This document shows positions 1 through 5,460 of a DNA stretch of 5,460 nt, one piece after another; position 1 is the stretch's first letter; each line of letters starts with the position of its first letter. The position numbers and the translations under genes are program-made. The stretch spans positions 1 to 5,460 of the forward strand of contig CAJBLW010000121.1 in NCBI GenBank assembly GCA_903953985.1. Reading direction: 5' to 3'. This DNA comes from an uncultured Burkholderiales bacterium (GTDB lineage Bacteria; Pseudomonadota; Gammaproteobacteria; Burkholderiales; Burkholderiaceae_C). The notes below the pieces were generated by a model that had not been told where the DNA came from, ran no database searches, and saw nothing but the letters and a program-made list of their open reading frames with translations.

Positions 1-1106
1 AACCACACCAGGTCAATGTTCAAGCTGGTGACCACCGGCATGAAGATCGGCAGGGTGATCATCATCATGCTCACTTGGTCAACAAACACACCCAAAAAAA
101 TCAGCAAGGCCATCATGGCGGCCACCACCACCCAAGGCGCCAGCGCTTGGCCGGTGATCCACTGCACCAAACCATTGCTGGCCCCAGAAAACGACAGGAT
201 CTGCGAAAACGTCGTGGCCCCCACGATGATGAACAAAATCATGCCGGAGATGCCCGCCGTGCCCTTGAGGGCCTTGAGCACCGCCTCCCAGCGCAGGGTG
301 CGGTAAAGCGCGGCCAGCAGCATGGTGGCAAAGGCCCCGAGCGCCGCGCATTCGGTGGGCGTGGCCCATCCCGCTGCCAGTGCGCCCACCACCACACCAA
401 AAATAGACAAAGTGGGCAAGACGTAGGCAAACAGCGGTTGCCAGCGGTCCCAACCCTGGTGTTCAACGGCATCCGTGTCAGTTGGGGCCAAGTGGGGGCT
501 GATGCGCACCCGCACAATGATCCAGGCCACAAACGCCACCGACAACAGAAGCCCAGGAACGACACCGCCCAGCAGCAGCTTGGAAATCGAGATGCCCGAG
601 AGCGAGCCCAGCAAAACCGTCAGGGCCGAAGGCGGAATCAGCATGTCCACCGCGCCAATCGCCATGATCGGACCTGTGGCCATGGTGGGGTGGTAGCCGC
701 GCGCCAGCATCACGGGCAGCATCAGGGCGCCCAGCATGGCCGTGGTGGCAATGGTCGAGCCCGAGATGGCTGAAAACACCGTGCCCGCCACCACCGCGAC
801 CACCGCCAGGCGTCCGGGCACACGCACGATCAAGCGCTCGACCCCGTCGATCACCTTCACGGCCAAACCGGTGTGGAACAGAATTTCACCCATCAGCACA
901 AACAGCGGAATGGGCGTGAGTGCAAAGGCCGTGACCGAACTCACGCTGTTGCGCACCAGTTGCACCAAACCGGGCTCCCCCCCCATGTAGAGCACGGCCC
1001 CGATGATGTTGACGCCCAAAAAAGTCAGGGCCACGGGCATGCCCATGAACAGCAGCAAGGTGGAGCCGCCCAACATCAACCAGGCTGCGATGGGCCAACT
1101 GCTCAT
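1..1106 (-). CDS. dctM: TRAP transporter large membrane subunit (DctM family), 3' end cut by window
   Basis: This is the large inner-membrane subunit, which forms the sodium-driven transport path of the TRAP system and belongs to the ion transporter superfamily. 368 codons are visible with no stop; the family is usually about 425-430 residues, so roughly the last 60 lie beyond the left edge. Many hydrophobic helices run through the protein. Family motifs appear in order: LTPIPLFVLMGEILFHTG (63-80), the first hairpin region with FSAISGSTIATTAMLG (111-126), MLIPPS (155-160), GWATPTECAALGA (246-258), ILSFSGASNGL (303-313), and the second conserved region FVDQVSMMMITLPIFMPV (341-358). These are the positions where sodium and substrate sites are placed in characterised TRAP structures; here that is by analogy. 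Codons 42-44 sit in a run of eight G bases. The start is supported by GGAG 7 bases upstream. Confidence 0.95.
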   Translation of the reverse strand, partial: MSSWPIAAWLMLGGSTLLLFMGMPVALTFLGVNIIGAVLYMGGEPGLVQLVRNSVSSVTAFALTPIPLFVLMGEILFHTGLAVKVIDGVERLIVRVPGRLAVVAVVAGTVFSAISGSTIATTAMLGALMLPVMLARGYHPTMATGPIMAIGAVDMLIPPSALTVLLGSLSGISISKLLLGGVVPGLLLSVAFVAWIIVRVRISPHLAPTDTDAVEHQGWDRWQPLFAYVLPTLSIFGVVVGALAAGWATPTECAALGAFATMLLAALYRTLRWEAVLKALKGTAGISGMILFIIVGATTFSQILSFSGASNGLVQWITGQALAPWVVVAAMMALLIFLGVFVDQVSMMMITLPIFMPVVTSLNIDLVW

Positions 1107-1113
1107 GTGCAGA

Positions 1114-1117
1114 CTCC
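1114..1117 (-). promoter_or_regulatory. Ribosome binding site of dctM
   Basis: GGAG on the minus strand lies 7 bases before the ATG at 1106 and supports that start. The frame is open further upstream toward the end of dctQ but offers no ATG there, and the protein from 1106 begins with a hydrophobic helix, as DctM proteins do. Confidence 0.75.
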
Positions 1118-1149
1118 AGACGAAAAAAATACAAACATGGGTAACCCGT

Positions 1150-1680
1150 TCAAGCTGCGCTCACGGCATCCTGGCGCGGACCACGCTCGGCATGCAGCAG
1201 CCGGTGCATGCGAAAGACCATCTCGATGGACAGGAGCACAAACACCACGGGCAAAGGCGCCAGCGACCACCACTCGGGCGTGACCAGGGTCTTGATGCTC
1301 AGCGAGCCGGCGGCATAACTGGCCCAAGTGGCTTGCGCACCGTACCAGGCCAGCACCAAACAGCACAACAGGCCCAGCACATCGCCCACCCATTCCAATG
1401 CCCAAGCTGTGCGCGGTGGAATGGCTTGCAGAAAAATGTCCACCCGGATGTGCTGGCCCTGTCGCAGCAGCCAGGGAGCCACGCACATGGTGATCAGATA
1501 CAGCATGAGTTCGGACACCTCGTTGCTCCAGGACAGCCCCAGCGGCATGCCCGGGACGGCCAGATTGCGCAGCGCTACATCGGCCACGATGATGAGCATC
1601 ATGGCCAGCAGCAGCAGGCAGCCGAACAGGGCAAGACCCGACAGCCACCGGCCAAACCGCTCAGACAGCGCGAGCATCAT
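1150..1680 (-). CDS. dctQ: TRAP transporter small membrane subunit (DctQ family)
   Basis: This is the small inner-membrane subunit of the TRAP transporter, which forms a scaffold with DctM. It has 176 residues, typical for the family. Four hydrophobic segments can be seen at about residues 14-36, 51-71, 93-113 and 137-157. Family landmarks are the tryptophan-acidic stretch LSWSNEVSELMLYL (49-62) and GQHIRVDIF (75-83), the usual GxHxxVD-type loop between helices 2 and 3. The C-terminus is short and polar. Its ATG overlaps the dctP stop (ATGA) and is followed directly by a second ATG at 1677. No good Shine-Dalgarno precedes either, so translation is probably coupled to dctP and which Met is used is uncertain. 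A 43-base gap separates it from dctM. Confidence 0.93.
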   Translation of the reverse strand: MMLALSERFGRWLSGLALFGCLLLLAMMLIIVADVALRNLAVPGMPLGLSWSNEVSELMLYLITMCVAPWLLRQGQHIRVDIFLQAIPPRTAWALEWVGDVLGLLCCLVLAWYGAQATWASYAAGSLSIKTLVTPEWWSLAPLPVVFVLLSIEMVFRMHRLLHAERGPRQDAVSAA

Positions 1681-2645
1681 TTGGAGAACAGGGCCTTGAA
1701 CCGTGCGGCCACTTCAGGGCTTTGCTTGGCGGCACCTGCCCAGCCGATGTCGTAAGCCTTGTCGCGGAAGGCCTTGCTGGTGGCGGCATCGAAGCTGATG
1801 GTCTGGATGCCCGCCTTGGTCTGGCGAGCGGTTTCTTCGGCCCCGTAACGCGCCCAGAACGTGTTCTCGGCTTCCAGTGCCAACAAATGCTTTTGCAGGA
1901 AGTTGCGCTGCGTGTCGGTGAGCTTTTTGTAGGCCGGTAGGTTCATGATCAGTGAGACCTCGGCGTCGTAGAAGCCCGGGTCGATGCGGAACTTGGTTTT
2001 CTCGTGCCAGTTGAAGTCAAAAATACCGCCAATGGGCCAGCCATAACCGTCCACCACACCGCGCTCCAGGGCGGTGTAGACCTCGCCCGGTGGCGTGGTG
2101 ATCACGCTGGCGTTCAGCGCCTGAAAGAAGTCGCGGTACACAGGCGTGATGCGGATTTTTTGACCTGCCAAGTCGGGCTTGTCGACCTTTTTGTTGGTGT
2201 AGATGTGGAAGGGCTGGTTCTCCACCATGCGGGCCAGGTACTGCATATTGCCTTTTTCATTCCATACCTTGTTGATCGCATCAAAAGCGCCATTCTTGCG
2301 TTGCTCGGCCACAGGGATCTGTGTCAGCTTCAGGAAGTCGGCTTCGGGCATCACGTTGGTGTAAAACGCACCGGTGTTGAGCGCCATGTCGACCACGCCG
2401 GTCTTGACCGCGTTGCCCAGCTCAAAAGACGGAATGGCACGGGGACCGCCGATGAAGTTGATTTGCAAAACGCCTTTGCCCTCGGCGTTGACCTTGTTGA
2501 TCCACGGCTGCAGGCGTTGCACGTAGATGCCGTTTTCGGCAAAGCCGCTGATCAGGCGCAGCGTAACTTCTTGGGCCAGCGTGGCAGAACTGGCGCCGAG
2601 CGCCAAAACCAGTGCGGTGGCCTGGGTGAGTAAACGTCTTTTCAT
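1677..2645 (-). CDS. dctP: TRAP transporter periplasmic solute-binding protein (DctP family)
   Basis: This is the periplasmic receptor of a tripartite ATP-independent transporter. It captures an organic acid and delivers it to the DctQ-DctM membrane complex. The protein is 322 residues long, the usual family length. A signal peptide is clear: basic MKRR, a hydrophobic stretch from about residue 9 to 20, and a probable cleavage after A24 (TLA before QEV). Mature-protein landmarks are KTGVVDMALN (81-90), the motif DLAGQKIRITP (158-168), whose R165 matches the conserved arginine that holds the substrate carboxylate, and GEVYTALERGVVDG (187-200). After that motif the sequence is YGWP, where many C4-dicarboxylate or sialate receptors have QENP or similar. 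Substrate is therefore unlikely to be inferable from the dctP name alone; neighbouring iorAB hints at a 2-oxo or aromatic acid. The stop TGA overlaps the dctQ ATG. The start is chosen by the strong ribosome binding site and signal peptide. Confidence 0.95.
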   Translation of the reverse strand: MKRRLLTQATALVLALGASSATLAQEVTLRLISGFAENGIYVQRLQPWINKVNAEGKGVLQINFIGGPRAIPSFELGNAVKTGVVDMALNTGAFYTNVMPEADFLKLTQIPVAEQRKNGAFDAINKVWNEKGNMQYLARMVENQPFHIYTNKKVDKPDLAGQKIRITPVYRDFFQALNASVITTPPGEVYTALERGVVDGYGWPIGGIFDFNWHEKTKFRIDPGFYDAEVSLIMNLPAYKKLTDTQRNFLQKHLLALEAENTFWARYGAEETARQTKAGIQTISFDAATSKAFRDKAYDIGWAGAAKQSPEVAARFKALFSK

Positions 2646-2652
2646 GGTGTTG

Positions 2653-2660
2653 TCTCCTTT
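2653..2660 (-). promoter_or_regulatory. Ribosome binding site of dctP
   Basis: The minus strand reads AAAGGAGA here, with GGAG 8 bases before the ATG at 2645. This strong Shine-Dalgarno match fixes the dctP start at the Met that begins a signal peptide, rather than at an in-frame start at 2708. It lies in the 73-base gap after iorB. A strong site of its own suggests that dctP, whose product is needed in excess over the membrane subunits, is translated independently of iorB. Confidence 0.85.
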
Positions 2661-2718
2661 TGTGGTTGCGGGTCGATAGGGAATTGGTAGGGTAGTCCTG
2701 TTTGCCAATGAGCAGGGG

Positions 2719-4263
2719 TCACGCAGGTGCCAGTTGCTTCACGGCCTGATCAAGCGCCTGGCCGCTGTCGTCGGCCAAGGCTGCTTTGCGCAAGGCGCTC
2801 AGACGGTTGGCCGCATCGGGCAATTGCTGCAGGCGAGGCAAAGTGGTCATGATTTTTTCAAAATGCCGCCAGCCCCGTGCATGCGTGTCGCCATAACCTT
2901 TGACCAACTGCTGGCCGCGCAGCACCTCCAGGGCCAGGTCGGCGTGCTGGGGCAGCAGCTGCAGGGCTTGCGCCCACCAGGCTTCGATGCGTTGTTGCTC
3001 GGTTTGGTAACGCAAAGACACCGGGCGAATGCGGCGCAGGCTGGCCACAAAATACAGCAGCAGAAAACCGCGCAAGGAGCTGGTTTGAACCACACGGCCT
3101 TTTTGCGTGAAACGGCCGACCACGGCGCGGGCCATGGGCGAGGCCAGCAGCCAGCGGCCGAGGCCCGCAGGCAGGGTGTCGGCAATTTCTTCCAGGCGCG
3201 GGTGCATGAATTCGTGGATATCGATCAACTGCTTTTCGCTCAAGCTCACTTCCAGGCTGACGCGTGCAAAACGTGAGCGACGGGTTTTGAGATCGGCCAC
3301 ACGCACTGTGTCTTCGTAAGACATCCACAGGGCCAGGTGCCGAGCGCCTTCGCGCAGGATGTCGTCGGCCAAAGCCGGTGCCAGAGTTGCCGACGCCAAG
3401 GCTTGCGCCATGTCCTGCAAACGCCGCGCGTAAAGGGTGGCGTAAGCCACATCCTGGTAATCGGTCAGCCGCGTCAAACCCGAGGCGATGACCTCGTGGG
3501 CTGCCGGGGCGAACGCGCCCTCCAGACTTTGCGCCAGGGCCTTCAGCTTGGGGCCGACTTGGCGGTGCAAAGGCAGAACCACAGGGGTGGCATCGGCCAC
3601 GCTGGCTGTGTTGGGGTGCAGCGCTTGCATGGCCGCATCAAAGCCGGCGGCAAAAGCTTTCAGACTGGTCTTCACGCCCACGCCACTGCGCTCAATCGTG
3701 GCTTCGAATTGCACCCTTGAGAACGGCAGGCGCTCGCTGGCCGCCAGCGCGCCATACAAAGCGGGCGCAATCAGGCTGCCGGTTTGTTCGGCCAGTTGGG
3801 CAAAGTCGGCGCTGATGAACTGCCGTGCGGCGGCCTGTGCCCCCGCCAACAGCTTGGCTTCGTCCACACGGCCATCGCCCATGGCGGTGCGTTCGGTCAT
3901 GGAATAGACGCGGTGCGAGGACGCGATGAAGGTGGTCTTGTGGGGGTCCACCAGCCCGCGCTGCAGGGCGCGACCGGCTTCCATCAGTTCTGACGCCAGC
4001 ACGATGTCGACTTCGCCCGGAAACGGGCTGAGCGCCATCACGGGCATCTGGCCTGAGGGCGATGCCGATTGTGGGTACATCTCGATGTAATAGATGGTGG
4101 CCCCAGTGCGCTGCGCCACGCCGGGCACCGAGGTGGTCTGGGCCCAATGGCCGTTCTGTTCGGCCAGGTCCACCAGCCAGTCGGCCAGCACGCCGCCGCC
4201 TTCACCGCCCATGGCCAATATGGCCAGGCTGATGATGCTTGGGGTTGGGGCTGTGTCGTTCAT
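2719..4263 (-). CDS. iorB: Indolepyruvate (arylpyruvate):ferredoxin oxidoreductase, beta subunit, long form
   Basis: This is the partner of IorA in the cytoplasmic arylpyruvate oxidoreductase; it carries the domain homologous to the gamma part of pyruvate:ferredoxin oxidoreductase. The protein has 514 residues. The N-terminal third matches that domain: a glycine-rich loop AMGGEGGGVLADWL (17-30), then SVPGVAQRTGATIYY (45-59) and ASELMEAGRAL (90-100). Archaeal IorB is only about 200 residues long, so roughly residues 215-514 are an added, mostly helical domain. From memory this resembles the DUF6537 region of proteobacterial and fused IorA-IorB proteins; that name needs a profile search. It holds basic and aromatic patches such as SSLRGFLLLYFVASLRRIRP (395-414). 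The start was set at the ATG overlapping the iorA stop. The frame stays open upstream to about 4443, but that would run over the Fe-S coding end of iorA and adds a low-complexity Arg-rich tail unlike the family. A weak AAGG lies 9 bases before the ATG. Confidence 0.91.
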   Translation of the reverse strand: MNDTAPTPSIISLAILAMGGEGGGVLADWLVDLAEQNGHWAQTTSVPGVAQRTGATIYYIEMYPQSASPSGQMPVMALSPFPGEVDIVLASELMEAGRALQRGLVDPHKTTFIASSHRVYSMTERTAMGDGRVDEAKLLAGAQAAARQFISADFAQLAEQTGSLIAPALYGALAASERLPFSRVQFEATIERSGVGVKTSLKAFAAGFDAAMQALHPNTASVADATPVVLPLHRQVGPKLKALAQSLEGAFAPAAHEVIASGLTRLTDYQDVAYATLYARRLQDMAQALASATLAPALADDILREGARHLALWMSYEDTVRVADLKTRRSRFARVSLEVSLSEKQLIDIHEFMHPRLEEIADTLPAGLGRWLLASPMARAVVGRFTQKGRVVQTSSLRGFLLLYFVASLRRIRPVSLRYQTEQQRIEAWWAQALQLLPQHADLALEVLRGQQLVKGYGDTHARGWRHFEKIMTTLPRLQQLPDAANRLSALRKAALADDSGQALDQAVKQLAPA

Positions 4264-5460
4264 GCGGCAATGCCTTGCAGTCGGCGCTCGATGCGGGTTT
4301 GCAACCATCCGATCACACGTTCGCGCAGGCCTTGTTTGAAGCGGTCCCAGGCGTTGGGATTGTTGATGATCTCGGCCCGGTAAAACGAAGGGCAGAGCAC
4401 CGCAGCGTGCGCGACCTCGCCGCACAGGCCGCAGCCCACACAACTGTCTGCCACGGCCGCCACCGGGTCTTGGCGCAGCGGGTCGGGGTTGGGCTTGATG
4501 CTGAGCGACGGGCAGCCCGACAGGCGAATGCAGGAGTGATCGCCAGTACAGGTGTCAGGGTCAATGCCAAAGCGCTCACGCACCACGCGCTCGCCTTTCT
4601 GGATGCGCTGGCGAATCAGCGGCTTGACGCGGCGCTGGCGGTTGAGCATGCACTCGCTTTGCGCCACGATGACCTTGGGGCCTTGTTGCTTGGTGGTCAG
4701 GGCTTCACGCAAGGCCTGGCGCATTTGGTCCAGGCTGTAGGTGTTGGTCACGGTCTTGACCCAATTGACACCCACGCCGCGCACGGCTTTTTCAATCGGG
4801 TTGTTGGTGTTGCGGATCGGGTTGATGGCCTTGGACGAGAGCACGTCTTGTCCACCCGTGGCGGCCGAATAGCCGTTGTCCACCACCAGCAGCAAGCTGT
4901 CAGACTGGTTGAACACCGCGTTGCCCACGCCACTGGTCAGACCGTTGTGCCAAAAGCCCCCGTCGCCCATGATGGAGACGGTGCGCTTGCGGGTCTCGCT
5001 GGTGTTGAAGGCTGAGGCTCCCGCCCAGCCCAGGCCATAGCCCATGGTGGTGGCGCCGATGTTGAAAGGCGGCAGGATCGAGAACAAATGGCAGCCGATG
5101 TCGCAGCTGACATGGTGCTGGCCCAGCTCTTTTTCGATCATCTTGATGGCCGTGAAGATGGGCCGCTCGGGGCAACCCGTGCAAAACGACGGTGGGCGCG
5201 GGTGCACTTGAGCCACCGCTTCGCTGATCGCCAGTTGGTTGCTTGGCTGTACGGCGGGGACAGGCGCAGTCAGCAGGTGCGCCGCGTATTGCGCGATGAA
5301 TGACCGGATGCCTTTCAGCAAGACCCCGCCGGTGTATTCGCCGCCCATGGGCAGCACGTCTTTGCCATGAATTTGGGTGTTCAGACCTGCTTTGTGCAAG
5401 ATGCTGTGGATGTTTTGCTCAATGAAATCGGGTTGCCCTTCTTCCACCACCAGCAAGCCG
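4260..5460 (-). CDS. iorA: Indolepyruvate (arylpyruvate):ferredoxin oxidoreductase, alpha subunit, 3' part
   Basis: This is the C-terminal ~400 residues of the thiamine diphosphate (TPP) subunit of a cytoplasmic 2-oxoacid:acceptor oxidoreductase. The enzyme converts aryl-pyruvate plus CoA to aryl-acetyl-CoA plus CO2 and reduces ferredoxin. The start and the N-terminal pyruvate-oxidoreductase domain lie beyond the right edge. Counting from the TTG codon at 5456, the end of the N-terminal region (LVVEEGQPDF) is followed by the entry to the TPP domain, FCTGCPER (91-98). Next come CDIGCH (118-123) and the TPP/Mg signature GDGGFWHNG (164-172), which ends in VVDNGYSAATGGQ (191-203). A two-cluster ferredoxin-like tail follows: C303, D306, C309, C315-P, then C339, C342, C345 and C355-P. 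D306 stands where a second cysteine would be expected. The TGA stop overlaps the iorB ATG (ATGA), implying translational coupling and a paired complex. The family call is firm. The exact keto-acid substrate (indole-, phenyl- or hydroxyphenylpyruvate) cannot be read from the sequence. Confidence 0.92.
   Translation of the reverse strand, partial: GLLVVEEGQPDFIEQNIHSILHKAGLNTQIHGKDVLPMGGEYTGGVLLKGIRSFIAQYAAHLLTAPVPAVQPSNQLAISEAVAQVHPRPPSFCTGCPERPIFTAIKMIEKELGQHHVSCDIGCHLFSILPPFNIGATTMGYGLGWAGASAFNTSETRKRTVSIMGDGGFWHNGLTSGVGNAVFNQSDSLLLVVDNGYSAATGGQDVLSSKAINPIRNTNNPIEKAVRGVGVNWVKTVTNTYSLDQMRQALREALTTKQQGPKVIVAQSECMLNRQRRVKPLIRQRIQKGERVVRERFGIDPDTCTGDHSCIRLSGCPSLSIKPNPDPLRQDPVAAVADSCVGCGLCGEVAHAAVLCPSFYRAEIINNPNAWDRFKQGLRERVIGWLQTRIERRLQGIAA

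Noticed and set aside
75..773. Long open frame on the plus strand (about 230 codons)
   Set aside because: It is antisense to dctM, His/Arg/Gln-rich and without family features; it arises from the codon bias of the dctM gene on the other strand.
1103..1648. Alternative minus-strand frame of 181 codons overlapping dctQ
   Set aside because: Same strand but different frame; the product lacks the DctQ motifs and helices that the real dctQ frame shows. It only reflects high G+C keeping frames open.
1003..1755. Plus-strand open frame of about 250 codons
   Set aside because: It runs antisense across dctM, the gap, dctQ and the end of dctP; composition is low-complexity Gln/His-rich, as expected of a shadow frame.
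2004..2633. Plus-strand open frame of about 209 codons opposite dctP
   Set aside because: It lies wholly inside dctP, whose protein matches its family over its full length, and the antisense product has no recognisable motif.
2646..2708. N-terminal extension of DctP by 21 codons
   Set aside because: It would put 21 residues before a textbook signal peptide and would place the strong AAAGGAGA site inside the coding region.
2646..2718. Possible promoter between iorB and dctP
   Set aside because: A TTGGCA resembles a -35 box, but 17 bases downstream there is only AATTCC, a poor -10 box. No inverted repeat suggestive of an operator or terminator was seen, so no feature was called.
4264..4443. 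N-terminal extension of IorB by 60 codons
   Set aside because: The extension overlaps the conserved iorA end and encodes an Arg/Pro-rich stretch foreign to the family; the ATGA overlap start is more plausible.
4239..5015. Plus-strand open frame of about 258 codons opposite iorA
   Set aside because: It is antisense to the TPP and Fe-S coding part of iorA, which is strongly family-like; no ribosome binding site or known domain supports it.

Overview
The window (about 60% G+C, judged by eye) is gene-dense and every real gene lies on the minus strand, so transcription runs from high to low coordinates. In order of transcription there are five genes: the 3' part of an indolepyruvate (arylpyruvate):ferredoxin oxidoreductase alpha subunit (iorA, cut by the right edge), the complete beta subunit (iorB), and a tripartite TRAP transporter: periplasmic binding protein (dctP), small membrane subunit (dctQ) and large membrane subunit (dctM, cut by the left edge). 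The style of the proteins suggests a betaproteobacterium of the order Burkholderiales, perhaps Comamonadaceae. The pointers are the two-gene ior system with a long IorB, the TRAP proteins, and the codon and base composition. This placement is inference, not proof.

Layout: 5460-4260 iorA (partial); 4263-2719 iorB, with an ATGA stop/start overlap; 2718-2646 a 73-base gap; 2645-1677 dctP; 1680-1150 dctQ, again with an ATGA overlap; 1149-1107 a 43-base gap; 1106-1 dctM (partial). No other stretch lacks a gene. I saw no tRNA, rRNA, CRISPR, insertion sequence, attachment site or strong terminator. The promoter of the run must lie upstream of iorA, outside the window, unless a weak one hides in the 73-base gap.

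Function: IorAB oxidatively decarboxylates aryl-pyruvates (the transamination products of Trp, Phe and Tyr) to aryl-acetyl-CoA in the cytoplasm, using thiamine diphosphate and Fe-S clusters and reducing ferredoxin or a similar acceptor. The TRAP system imports an organic acid using an ion gradient. The tight same-strand arrangement suggests one operon in which the transporter brings in a carboxylate related to the oxidoreductase, such as an aryl-pyruvate, another 2-oxo acid or an aromatic acid. That substrate link is a hypothesis from gene order. The individual genes all belong to recognisable families. I did not find an evidently new system here; the points most worth checking are the ior-TRAP linkage, the Cys-to-Asp change in a ferredoxin-like cluster of IorA, and the long C-terminal half of IorB.
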